In this document: positions 29,922 to 36,835 of the stretch, in pieces
Position numbering within the stretch: position 1 is the first letter of the stretch
How the letters are laid out: each line of letters begins with the position of its first letter
Source: a virus
Length of the DNA: 42,517 nucleotides
IMG/VR virus record: IMGVR_UViG_3300024289_000005
Span: 1 to 42,517 of that record
Direction: 5' to 3' (one strand)
The notes under the pieces: generated by a model
Told to the model about the DNA's origin: nothing
Database searches by the model: none
Seen by the model: only the letters and a program-made list of their open reading frames with translations
Translations under genes and position numbers: made by a program

Positions 29922-30175
29922 GCCAGGTACTTGACATTGAAGAGCTGCGCTTTGAAGGTGACCATCTTGTTGTCGATGCCGTTGTTGACGAGATGGTTGT
30001 GGTCATTCCGCAAAGCCACCTCTACCCAGCCGAGTGGGGGCCTGCCCTGTGCCGAGGCACCCTCTACTTTTCAGATGAAGACTTAATTCCAGCGACCGAT
30101 GCCGAACTCCGGGCCATGCTCACAGATCGGGTCGACGACTGGGCTCCAATCGACACGTCTGATTGGAACGACTGA
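29918..30175 (+). CDS. Hypothetical protein
   Basis: An 85-residue acidic protein with GTG start (MSQVLDIEELRFEGDHLVVD, AVVDEMVVVIPQSHLYPAEW). Beta-rich first half, acidic tail (DDWAPIDTSDWND). Function unknown. Confidence 0.72.
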   Translation: MSQVLDIEELRFEGDHLVVDAVVDEMVVVIPQSHLYPAEWGPALCRGTLYFSDEDLIPATDAELRAMLTDRVDDWAPIDTSDWND

Positions 30176-30425
30176 GGCCCGCGAGCTTCGCAACGCAGAG
30201 GATTACGACGACTGGCTTTATGCCATGGAGCCGATCCCCGGCGACACGCACTGGGTCCGGGTTCGCACCTTGACCCAGCTTTATCGCCACCTGATTTACG
30301 TGTTCGCCACCAGCGACACCATCAGCTCCACTCGACTTGCACAGCTGGCGATCCACGAGATTCTCAAGTTGAGACTCACGGATCTCACCCGGATACGCCA
30401 GCAAGATCCCAACTACTTCGCATGA
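30099..30425 (+). CDS. Hypothetical protein, start uncertain
   Basis: The convincing coding part begins around base 30168 (TEARELRNAEDYDDWLYAME, PIPGDTHWVRVRTLTQLYRH) and ends DLTRIRQQDPNYFA. ATG 30099 would overlap the previous gene by 77 bases. The next ATG is 30225, giving 66 residues; an unusual ATT at about 30162 would fit the conserved part best. The sequence is helical. Function unknown. Confidence 0.6.
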   Translation: MPNSGPCSQIGSTTGLQSTRLIGTTEARELRNAEDYDDWLYAMEPIPGDTHWVRVRTLTQLYRHLIYVFATSDTISSTRLAQLAIHEILKLRLTDLTRIRQQDPNYFA

Positions 30426-30607
30426 CTGACTGGTACGCCGACTACTACCGCCAATCGCGGGGCTACAACGACAACGACTTGCGCGAGCTGCGCAGTGCTC
30501 CACGCAAGCCATCAACACAGGTGCCGGACGTGTTCAAGCACAGGTTTGCTGATCCTGCTGAGTACGATGCTTGGGTCGAAGAGCGCCGCCGTGCCTACTT
30601 CGACTGA
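30422..30607 (+). CDS. Small hypothetical protein
   Basis: A 61-residue protein (MTDWYADYYRQSRGYNDNDL, then AEYDAWVEERRRAYFD) rich in Tyr, Asp and Arg, coupled by ATGA to the preceding gene. Function unknown. Confidence 0.68.
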   Translation: MTDWYADYYRQSRGYNDNDLRELRSAPRKPSTQVPDVFKHRFADPAEYDAWVEERRRAYFD

Positions 30608-30624
30608 ACTTGATCCAATCCCGA

Positions 30625-30882
30625 ATGACTGAAAACTCAATGGTGCCCTTCTACCGCTCCTACCTGTTGGGGGGGAAGATGGTCTACCTGGACAAGCTCT
30701 CGGAGTTGTCCGACAGCGAATTAAACATGCTCAACATTGAGACAATGGCCTCACTGGAGGAGGCTCGCCGCGACTACGAGGCGGTCGAGAACAAGCAAAG
30801 CGAGGAAGGCGGCTCGGTCTACCGCCGCCTCAAGGTGGCTGGTTATTTCCAAGCCGCTATCAAACTAGAGCTTCAAAACTGA
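30625..30882 (+). CDS. Hypothetical protein
   Basis: An 85-residue protein from ATG 30625 (MTENSMVPFYRSYLLGGKMV). Helical, charged (LSELSDSELNMLNIETMASL, EEARRDYEAVENKQSEEGGS). The longer frame from 30571 lies within the previous gene and is not needed. Function unknown. Confidence 0.68.
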   Translation: MTENSMVPFYRSYLLGGKMVYLDKLSELSDSELNMLNIETMASLEEARRDYEAVENKQSEEGGSVYRRLKVAGYFQAAIKLELQN

Positions 30883-30893
30883 CCATTCCCTAC

Positions 30894-30899
30894 TACACT
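30894..30899 (+). promoter_or_regulatory. TACACT -10-like box before HTH gene
   Basis: TACACT on the plus strand, 17 bases before ATG 30916 and 23 before in-frame ATG 30922. The spacing seen elsewhere would favour 30922 as the start. Confidence 0.4.
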
Positions 30900-30915
30900 G
30901 CACCCGTTCTTACTC

Positions 30916-31326
30916 ATGAGCATGTACGTCCTCTCTGAATCCCAGTTCGATCAAATCTCCAAAGCACTTGAAGCAGCGCGGTTTGCACTGGAAACGTCCC
31001 AACACGTTCAGCTGGATCTGACTAAGCCCAAACAGACCATTCCTCTGCCAGCTGGTGAAAAGCTTGTACGTACATCTGACGTACGCAAGCCGCAGTCTCA
31101 AAGTAAGACTCGTAAGTCCAGCCGCAAGGGCAAGCGTGGGCACGCGGTGTTGACCGAGAACAAAGTGCTGGAGATCAAGCGCCAGTTGGCTGCTGGTGGT
31201 AAGTCGGTGGCCAAGATTGCGCGGGAGTTTGGCGTTCACTCCACCACCATCAATTGCATTAAGTGGAACAAGACGTGGAAACACGTTCAGGTTCAGCAGC
31301 CCGCACCTGTTGTGGTGGCTGACTGA
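30916..31326 (+). CDS. Helix-turn-helix DNA-binding protein
   Basis: A 136-residue protein with a basic linker (SQSKTRKSSRKGKRGHAVLT) followed by VLEIKRQLAAGGKSVAKIAR and EFGVHSTTINCIKWNKTWKH, a resolvase/homeodomain-type helix-turn-helix with the recognition helix at STTINCI. A TACACT box lies upstream: 23 bases before the second in-frame ATG at 30922, 17 before the first at 30916. It could be a transcription regulator of the replication genes downstream, or a nuclease-associated binding module. Ends in a one-base TGATG overlap with the next gene. Confidence 0.72.
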   Translation: MSMYVLSESQFDQISKALEAARFALETSQHVQLDLTKPKQTIPLPAGEKLVRTSDVRKPQSQSKTRKSSRKGKRGHAVLTENKVLEIKRQLAAGGKSVAKIAREFGVHSTTINCIKWNKTWKHVQVQQPAPVVVAD

Positions 31327-31781
31327 TGGGCATACTGCAGCACGGTCACGCTACGAGCGCTGGTCAGTCACCGACGTACAAGTCGTGGGTTGCGATGCGC
31401 CAGCGGTGTCAAAAGCCCGGAGTTACTGGTTATCACAATTACGGTGGTGCGGGCGTTCGTGTGTGTCCAAGATGGGACTCATTTGAGAACTTTCTTGCGG
31501 ATATGGGCGAACGTCCCACAGGCACTACTTTGGGGCGCATCGGCGACATAGGCAATTACGAGCCAGGTAATTGCGCTTGGCAAACAACAAAAGAGCAAGC
31601 AAAGCCTGGCTCGCGTAATAATCAAGCAAAACTTACGGAAGAGCAGGTTATTTGTGCCAGGGCGCTTTACGCGCCTGGTAAACGTAACGGTTGTTCTTTA
31701 TCCAATATGGCCAAAGACCTAGGTGTACGTAAGGGCACTTTAGGTAAGGCCGTATCTGGTTTTAGCTGGGGGCATGTCTAA
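31326..31781 (+). CDS. HNH-like homing-type protein with degenerate core and C-terminal HTH
   Basis: A 151-residue protein of lower GC than its neighbours. It follows the plan of a common phage family: SWVAMRQRCQKPGVTGYHNY, GGAGVRVCPRWDSFENFLAD, MGERPTGTTLGRIGDIGNYE, PGNCAWQTTKEQ. In family members the third block usually reads LDRID; here both acidic positions are Gly (LGRIG), so catalysis may be lost. The last 50 residues (LTEEQVICARALYAPGKRNG, then LSNMAKDLGVRKGTLGKAVS) form a helix-turn-helix. The start overlaps the previous stop by one base. Confidence 0.7.
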   Translation: MGILQHGHATSAGQSPTYKSWVAMRQRCQKPGVTGYHNYGGAGVRVCPRWDSFENFLADMGERPTGTTLGRIGDIGNYEPGNCAWQTTKEQAKPGSRNNQAKLTEEQVICARALYAPGKRNGCSLSNMAKDLGVRKGTLGKAVSGFSWGHV

Positions 31782-32290
31782 TGGTTTTATGCGATCATGA
31801 GATCCACAACTTGGCACGCAGAGGTTTAGTAACGCCGTTTCAGGCAGAACTAATTAACCCTGCATCGTTAGATGTTCGACTAGGTGAAAACCTTTTAGTC
31901 GAACTGCCCACAACGTCTAACCTGGTTCCGTACTCTATTGCTGGGCATACGAAGGAAAAACCTTTCATGCTTCAGCCCCATGAATTCATACTTTCGGAAA
32001 CGATGGAGCAGTTCAAGCTGCCTGATTGTGTTGCTGGGCAGCTCGCTCTTAAGTCGTCTCGTGCCAGGGAGGGGATTGAGCATCTTCTGGCCGGGTACAT
32101 AGATCCAGGTTTTGCGGGGCGATTAACGCTGGAATTGCAGAACGCTAGATCCATGCACGCTGTGCCGTTGTGGCCTGGGATGAGGATCGCGCAGATTGTC
32201 TTCCACAAGATGTCGATGCTTCCTGGCAAGAGCTATTCGCTTACTGGCCGTTATCACGGCGACACTGCTGTTCAGGCTTCCAAAGGATGA
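31781..32290 (+). CDS. dcd: dCTP deaminase
   Basis: A 169-residue enzyme of the dCTP deaminase/dUTPase fold, converting dCTP to dUTP and so feeding dTTP synthesis. Family motifs are INPASLDVRLGENL near residue 25, LKSSRAREGIEHLLAGYIDP near 90, then GFAGRLTLELQNA with the catalytic Glu, and GMRIAQIVF near 130. The length fits the usual monofunctional or bifunctional enzymes (170-195). Starts in a TAATG overlap with the upstream gene and ends in ATGA with the next. It lies a few genes upstream of the DNA polymerase, fitting nucleotide supply. Confidence 0.9.
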   Translation: MVLCDHEIHNLARRGLVTPFQAELINPASLDVRLGENLLVELPTTSNLVPYSIAGHTKEKPFMLQPHEFILSETMEQFKLPDCVAGQLALKSSRAREGIEHLLAGYIDPGFAGRLTLELQNARSMHAVPLWPGMRIAQIVFHKMSMLPGKSYSLTGRYHGDTAVQASKG

Positions 32291-32529
32291 GTGATCCAGT
32301 AAATCAGCCCAGTCATTACACGGCTGGGCGCGTTGAGGTTATCGACGTGATTGAGGATTGGGTAAAAGGCGCCCCAGATGCTGTTGTTGGTGGGCTGCAT
32401 TGGCAGGTCATCAAATACGTCAGTCGGGCGTGGCTGAAGAAAGATCCTTATGAGGATTTTTGTAAGGCCCGGTGGTACTTAAATCGGCTAATTAACACTC
32501 TTGCTACTGAACCCTACAGAAACGACTGA
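32287..32529 (+). CDS. DUF3310-type (SaV-like) protein
   Basis: An 80-residue protein from ATG 32287 (MSDPVNQPSHYTAGRVEVID). The PSHYTAGRVEVIDVIEDW start and the HWQVIKYVSRAWLKK, DFCKARWYLNRLI helices are diagnostic of the DUF3310 family, small phage proteins usually found with nucleotide metabolism or replication genes. The upstream frame from 32170 lies inside dcd and is dismissed. The exact function is unproven. Confidence 0.88.
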   Translation: MSDPVNQPSHYTAGRVEVIDVIEDWVKGAPDAVVGGLHWQVIKYVSRAWLKKDPYEDFCKARWYLNRLINTLATEPYRND

Positions 32530-32537
32530 TTGTTCCA

Positions 32538-33038
32538 GTGGACTATTGCTCGCACACTTTTCGCAAAATTGTTGACAGCTACAACTGGAAAAACGGTTCG
32601 ACCATTCGGTCGTACCGCCTGCAGTGCAAGTGCTGCGGGTATAAGTGGAATGTCTACTACGACAGGAAACTAAAGAAGGAAGTTACGCCTTCCTCAATGT
32701 CAGATCACAAGGTGCTTAATCTCAAGCGGTTTACGCCGGAGGAGGTCAAGCTGATCCTGACAGATCCGCGCCCTGGAACGGAACTGGCCGAGCTGTTTGG
32801 TGTGACGCACCAGTCCGTTAGTCAGGTCAGGACAGGTCATGCTTACAAGGATTTGTGGCCTGAAATTCCTCGTAGGGGCGGCGTTAAATCTCAACGCATT
32901 ACCACTGCATTACCTAAGGCTGCAAAAAGTAATTGCCGTGATTGTGTGCATTGGTGGCAAAAGCAGTGCAGCCTTGGGGTTCCCGAGGCTGGTGGGGTGT
33001 TTGCTGATGAGTGCTCGTTTTTTGAACTTGAAGGGTGA
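32538..33038 (+). CDS. Zinc-finger and HTH protein
   Basis: A 166-residue protein with GTG start at 32538. The N-terminus has CSHTF and YRLQCKCCGYKW (CxxC, probable zinc ribbon). The middle (FTPEEVKLILTDPRPGTELA, ELFGVTHQSVSQVRTGHAY) is a helix-turn-helix like those in phage NUMOD/HTH proteins. The C-terminus has CRDCVHWWQKQCSLGVPEAGG, a four-Cys/His motif repeated in the next gene. It probably binds DNA; a regulatory or nuclease-derived role is possible. Confidence 0.75.
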   Translation: MDYCSHTFRKIVDSYNWKNGSTIRSYRLQCKCCGYKWNVYYDRKLKKEVTPSSMSDHKVLNLKRFTPEEVKLILTDPRPGTELAELFGVTHQSVSQVRTGHAYKDLWPEIPRRGGVKSQRITTALPKAAKSNCRDCVHWWQKQCSLGVPEAGGVFADECSFFELEG

Positions 33039-33313
33039 TGGCAATTTCCATTAACAGCAGGGCGTGCCAGGGCTGTGGGACGCCGACAACAAATCCTATT
33101 TTGTGCATGAAGTGTTATCGCACCAGTCCTGCGGGGAGGCAGGAGGAAAAGATGGAGCGGCTGCGGCTGAGCTACAAGCCCCAAGCGGATGGTGGCCCAT
33201 GCAAATGCTGCATACATTGGGGGCGTAAATGCCTGCTCGGGTTTCCCGAGGGTGGGACACTCGCGGCGGCGGTGCTCTGTTCTGCCAGGGAGGTTGACGG
33301 CCTGCTAGAGTAG
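33038..33313 (+). CDS. Small zinc-finger protein
   Basis: A 91-residue protein from ATG 33038, overlapping the previous stop by one base (TGATG). Two CxxC pairs near the start (CQGCGTPTTNPILCMKC) form a rubredoxin-like knuckle. The C-terminal half repeats the motif of the preceding gene: CKCCIHWGRKCLLGFPEGGT. Binding of one or two zinc ions is likely; the function is unknown. Confidence 0.72.
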   Translation: MAISINSRACQGCGTPTTNPILCMKCYRTSPAGRQEEKMERLRLSYKPQADGGPCKCCIHWGRKCLLGFPEGGTLAAAVLCSAREVDGLLE

Positions 33314-33335
33314 TAGGGTAAACGCCCTACCAGGC

Positions 33336-35162
33336 ATGACAATCCTCCAAGGCATCGAGCACCTCTCCACGCTCGATGACGCAAGTTTCGTCGCGTTTGA
33401 CGTTGAGACCACCGGGCTTCAGCCGAAGTTCGGTGGCCTTCGTCTTTTGCAGTTGGCCACTTTTGGGAAGGATCCCGTGGTTCTTGACTGCTGGAGCTTC
33501 AGCGATGAGGACTGGATCACGCTCGAAGAGTTTTGCACTGTTCCAAGGCAGTGGCTGGCGCACAATGCTGTGTTTGATCTCGGGTGGTTGCAGGAACACG
33601 AGATTTACCCCGAGGGCAAGATTTACTGCTCGATGCTGGCCAGTCGGATCCTGACGAACGGGTTGCCGAATTTGAAGCATGGGCTCCAGCACGTCGTTCA
33701 CCGTTACCTAGGCCAAGACATTTCCAAGGAAGAGCAGAAGAGCGATTGGTCGGCTGATTTGCGCGTAGAGCAGATCGAATATGCAGCTAAGGATGTGGTG
33801 GTGTTGACCCAGCTGTGGGAGCCGATCACCAAGCGGATGGCAATTGGTGCGTTGATGCCAGCGTGGGAGCTTGAGTGTAAAGCGCTTCCCGCAATGGCGC
33901 AGCTGTGGCGCACAGGTCTGCCGTTCGACAAGAAAATGCTGGAGCAGCTGATTGAAGATCTAGACATTGAAAACGTGGAAGTCGGTGAGAAATTTATTGA
34001 GGACTTTGATGCGGCGCTTCCGCCAGAACACAAGCTCCACCGTGGGTTAGATGGGAAGTTGTTGTACCAGACAAAGCCGGGGCCGAAAGGTAAGAAGCCA
34101 GATCCGAACGTATTCAACCTCAACAGTCCGGCGCAGTTGCTAAAAAAGTTCACCGCTTTGCTAGGTGAGCCGCCTATGGATATGAAGAACAACAAGCCCA
34201 GCGCTAGTCGTTCTGCGCTCCAGGAATATGTGGGTGATCACAAAGTTGTGGCGGATTATTTGCGGTGGAAGAAAGTAGAGAAGCGTCGGCAGATGGCGGA
34301 GACTTTGTTAAAGAATTACTCGTTTGATGGGTTTATTCGTGCCAGTTATTTGCAGCTTGGGGCTGACACTGGGCGTATGTCATGTATTTCGCCAAACCTC
34401 CAGCAGATTCCGCGTGATCCACGGTTTCGCTTGGCGGTTCAGGCTCCAGCTGGTTGGAAACTGGTTGTTGCGGATTATGGTCAGATGGAGTTGCGGCTGG
34501 CGGCGGCGGAAGCACAGGATCCTTTAATGACCGAGGTGTTTCAGCGTGGGGAAGATCTCCATACGATGACGGCGGTGCAGATTTATGGGGTGGAGCCGGA
34601 TGAAGTTACAAAGGAGCAGCGTCAGATCGCAAAGTCCGCAAACTTCGGATTGCTGTATGGAAGTGGGGCAAAAGGACTCAGAAACTATGCGGCGGCGACC
34701 GGAATCCAGATGGATATTGATGAGGCTGCGGAAGTGCGGCAAAAGTTCCACGCTGCATATAAAGGCATCTCCGCATGGCAGCGCAAAAATGCTGCAGCTG
34801 CTGATGCGGCTAAGGACAATCCATCTATCCGCATACGCATCTCGGGCTTGCGGCGGTTTCTACCGGGCGAGCACAACAAACTCACCACGCGCTGTAACAC
34901 ACCAATCCAAGGAGCTGGTGCAGCAGTCCTCAAACTTACGCTCGGCAAGCTGTGGCCGCTCCTTAAATCAGACCGGGAGGACGTGGTGCGTTTGGCCGGC
35001 GTGGTGCATGACGAAATCATCCTGCTCGTCAGAGAAGAACACGCAGATACCTGGGCGCTCCAGCTGCAAACAGTGATGGAGGAAGCTGAGGCTCGTTGGT
35101 TGGGTGACATTCCGCCGCTTGCTGAAGCTAAGGTCGGAGATAGCTGGCAAGAGGCCAAGTGA
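33336..35162 (+). CDS. polA: Family A DNA polymerase with 3'-5' exonuclease
   Basis: A 608-residue replicative polymerase. The exonuclease domain (1-180) has FDVETTGL (D22, E24), LAHNAVFDLGWL and a final YAAKDVVVLTQLW. The polymerase domain has motif A ADYGQMELRLAAAEAQD (Asp ~380), motif B RQIAKSANFGLLYGSGAKG (~428-446) and motif C VVHDEIILLV (~556-565). There is no 5' nuclease domain, as in T7-type phage enzymes. The residue before the G of motif B (equivalent to E. coli 762) is Phe, which in viral surveys goes with lytic life styles. A TAGAGT box and a short hairpin (33313-33330) precede the ATG. Confidence 0.95.
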   Translation: MTILQGIEHLSTLDDASFVAFDVETTGLQPKFGGLRLLQLATFGKDPVVLDCWSFSDEDWITLEEFCTVPRQWLAHNAVFDLGWLQEHEIYPEGKIYCSMLASRILTNGLPNLKHGLQHVVHRYLGQDISKEEQKSDWSADLRVEQIEYAAKDVVVLTQLWEPITKRMAIGALMPAWELECKALPAMAQLWRTGLPFDKKMLEQLIEDLDIENVEVGEKFIEDFDAALPPEHKLHRGLDGKLLYQTKPGPKGKKPDPNVFNLNSPAQLLKKFTALLGEPPMDMKNNKPSASRSALQEYVGDHKVVADYLRWKKVEKRRQMAETLLKNYSFDGFIRASYLQLGADTGRMSCISPNLQQIPRDPRFRLAVQAPAGWKLVVADYGQMELRLAAAEAQDPLMTEVFQRGEDLHTMTAVQIYGVEPDEVTKEQRQIAKSANFGLLYGSGAKGLRNYAAATGIQMDIDEAAEVRQKFHAAYKGISAWQRKNAAAADAAKDNPSIRIRISGLRRFLPGEHNKLTTRCNTPIQGAGAAVLKLTLGKLWPLLKSDREDVVRLAGVVHDEIILLVREEHADTWALQLQTVMEEAEARWLGDIPPLAEAKVGDSWQEAK

Positions 35163-35329
35163 TCCAAGAGGATTTTGAGTATCGCGTTCGGATGCACACG
35201 CGCCACGGCGGTACTCACGATCTTTTTGTTGTTGCTCCAGATGCTTTTGCCGCGAGGGTGAAAGCACTGGAGCTTTGTCCTGAGCACCAGCCCCAGTCGA
35301 TCATTCGAGTCTTAGATCTAGTCTCATGA
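35159..35329 (+). CDS. Small hypothetical protein
   Basis: A 56-residue protein with GTG start in a GTGA overlap with the polymerase stop: QEDFEYRVRMHTRHGGTHDL, FVVAPDAFAARVKALELCPE, then QSIIRVLDLVS. Its stop overlaps the next start (ATGA). The tight coupling at both ends and good composition support a real gene. Function unknown. Confidence 0.7.
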   Translation: MIQEDFEYRVRMHTRHGGTHDLFVVAPDAFAARVKALELCPEHQPQSIIRVLDLVS

Positions 35330-35535
35330 GTCCAGCCCGCACGGGAAGGGAGTTGGTGATGGAGTGGCTGATGCGGGAGATTCGGATGGCGAAGACGGCG
35401 GATTTGCAGCGGGCTGCGGCGTTTTTGGAATGGGCACGGGGTATACGGAAGGGTTGTGCCAAGCAAAGGGGTGGGGCGCGGGTGGCCCAGAGCAATGCGT
35501 GGCGGAAGCGGGTGGATGAGGATGTGCGCTGGTAG
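35326..35535 (+). CDS. Small basic hypothetical protein
   Basis: A 69-residue helical basic protein (MSPARTGRELVMEWLMREIR, MAKTADLQRAAAFLEWARGI). It ends the polymerase operon; a new promoter-like box follows at 35557. Function unknown. Confidence 0.65.
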   Translation: MSPARTGRELVMEWLMREIRMAKTADLQRAAAFLEWARGIRKGCAKQRGGARVAQSNAWRKRVDEDVRW

Positions 35536-35584
35536 GACTACTGTGTCGCATTGTGCTATTGTGTAGCAGACTAGACCGCAGGCC

Positions 35585-35854
35585 ATGCCCCTTAACCACG
35601 GGAACAAGTTTTATTGCCAGCTGTTGATTGACCCAAACCGTTACAAGCTGGCGGAGAAACTTGCTGAGCAGGAGAGCAAGAAAGTTACGGCGTTCTTGCG
35701 CGAACTGGTTTACGCGGGACTGGCTTTGAGGTCGGGGGAGTACAAGAGTGCTCAGGAAGCTGATGAGCAGGCGTGGAAAGAGTCGGTCAGACGGCGCGTG
35801 GAGGGAAGGATGCGCTCCAAGCAAGAAGGCAGAGTGTCAGAAACGGACGCATGA
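35585..35854 (+). CDS. Ribbon-helix-helix-like small protein
   Basis: An 89-residue protein. The first 50 residues (GNKFYCQLLIDPNRYKLAEK, then LAEQESKKVTAFLRELVYAG) have the beta strand-helix-helix pattern of MetJ/Arc-type repressors (a K(K/R)-V-T-A-F-L-R-E-L-V turn). The C-terminus is charged and helical. It is preceded by an extended -10 box (TGCTATTGT at 35555-35562, 23 bases upstream). A small DNA-binding regulator is likely but unproven. Confidence 0.65.
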   Translation: MPLNHGNKFYCQLLIDPNRYKLAEKLAEQESKKVTAFLRELVYAGLALRSGEYKSAQEADEQAWKESVRRRVEGRMRSKQEGRVSETDA

Positions 35855-35931
35855 GACTCATCCGGTTTTTGTCACAGTCCGGTTGGGCCTAGGAAAACGT
35901 ACTAATCTCTCACAGTACACACATTTAAGTG

Positions 35932-36147
35932 ATGACTCGCTACGTGGTGATGGCCGGAGATCGCTGGGTTACAGCGGTTTATGGGCCAGGTAATGGAATT
36001 GGATTGACTGCTGCAAAAGAAGACGCTTCAAGCTGGATTACTTATGAACGGGCTGTCATTGCGGCGCGAGCTGTTGCTCAGTGCACTAACAGCCCTGTTG
36101 CTATTCATAGCGTTGAAGAACCCGCCTACCCCCGGTCATGGAAGTAG
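35932..36147 (+). CDS. Hypothetical protein
   Basis: A 71-residue protein from ATG 35932 (MTRYVVMAGDRWVTAVYGPG); GTG 35929 adds one codon. Alpha/beta composition (SSWITYERAVIAARAVAQCT). It overlaps the next gene by 10 bases. Function unknown. Confidence 0.65.
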   Translation: MTRYVVMAGDRWVTAVYGPGNGIGLTAAKEDASSWITYERAVIAARAVAQCTNSPVAIHSVEEPAYPRSWK

Positions 36148-36464
36148 TCCCATTCCAACAGCAGACCGATCCCGAGTTGAAGCTCGGTGAAGGTCGCTCA
36201 CGCACCAGTGCTCCAGTCGCTCAGTTGTTTGAGTTGAAGATCTGGTTGCCAGGTCAGGGGGCAATGCGGGATTTGATTCGGGCGGAGTCGCTCCAGCAGG
36301 CAATTACCTTTGCCACGAATCGTTACCCGAATTGCAAGGTGGAAGTGCCGGAACCGGCGGCAAAAAAGCCTAGGCTGGTGCGCTCCAGTCGTGGTCCGAA
36401 AGAGCGGGCACGGCAAAATCTCAAACTCGTAGAGGCCAAACGTGAGCAGTCCGAAAATCGCTGA
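36138..36464 (+). CDS. Conserved hypothetical protein, basic C-terminus
   Basis: A 108-residue protein with a compact core (QLFELKIWLPGQGAMRDLIR, AESLQQAITFATNRYPNCKV) and a basic tail (RSSRGPKERARQNLKLVEAK). The core pattern (strand, helix with QAxxFATxRYP, strand) recurs in small cyanophage proteins. Function unknown. Its gene carries three CGCTCCAG/TGCTCCAG sites. Confidence 0.7.
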   Translation: MEVVPFQQQTDPELKLGEGRSRTSAPVAQLFELKIWLPGQGAMRDLIRAESLQQAITFATNRYPNCKVEVPEPAAKKPRLVRSSRGPKERARQNLKLVEAKREQSENR

Positions 36465-36615
36465 TTGGGCACGCCAGTGCTGGGGTGAGGTCATCGTGGA
36501 TCAAAGCCGCGTGGACCTCCTCGAAAAGTTGTACCAGTGGGATGGGCGCTTCAATCCTGAGCATCCCTTTCATCACACGTACACCGGGCTGTACCAGAAG
36601 TACACGGAGAATTAG
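36442..36615 (+). CDS. Small conserved hypothetical protein
   Basis: A 57-residue protein with GTG start: SSPKIADWARQCWGEVIVDQ, SRVDLLEKLYQWDGRFNPEH, PFHHTYTGLYQKYTEN. The dense aromatic/charged composition and the overlap with the upstream gene support a real gene. Its stop codon overlaps the stop of the convergent minus-strand gene at 36612, so the two transcription units meet tail to tail with no spacer. Confidence 0.68.
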   Translation: MSSPKIADWARQCWGEVIVDQSRVDLLEKLYQWDGRFNPEHPFHHTYTGLYQKYTEN

Positions 36616-36833
36616 GCCGAGTCGCGGTCTAGTCCGAATTGATTGGCCAGGTTATCCGCAGCTTCGCGGATAGCCCAGGCCGTTTTTGTTTTTTCCAGCT
36701 GGTGGAGCGTGTTCAGGACGAGGGCGGCTTCGAGCAGGCCGCGATAGTCCTGTTTGTTGAAGAGGTCGACGAGCCAGCGATCTTGGGCAGCTTTATGGAA
36801 GCTGGACTCTGGCGTGTGTTCGATGGGGCGCAT
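36612..36833 (-). CDS. Conserved hypothetical protein
   Basis: A 73-residue helical protein (MRPIEHTPESSFHKAAQDRW, LVDLFNKQDYRGLLEAALVL) with a coiled C-terminus (QLEKTKTAWAIREAADNLAN). It lies 2 bases after the endolysin stop and is the last gene of the late minus-strand unit. I associate its sequence style with cyanophage late genes. Function unknown. Confidence 0.72.
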   Translation of the reverse strand: MRPIEHTPESSFHKAAQDRWLVDLFNKQDYRGLLEAALVLNTLHQLEKTKTAWAIREAADNLANQFGLDRDSA

Positions 36834-36835
36834 GG

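Noticed and set aside
30916-31326. Site-specific recombinase based on the helix-turn-helix
   Set aside because: Only the resolvase-type DNA-binding segment is present; there is no catalytic Ser or Tyr domain, so it is not evidence for lysogeny.
34685-35287. Minus-strand frame of 200 residues opposite the polymerase C-terminus
   Set aside because: Shadow of the polymerase motifs, with an Arg/Ser/Ala-rich product.
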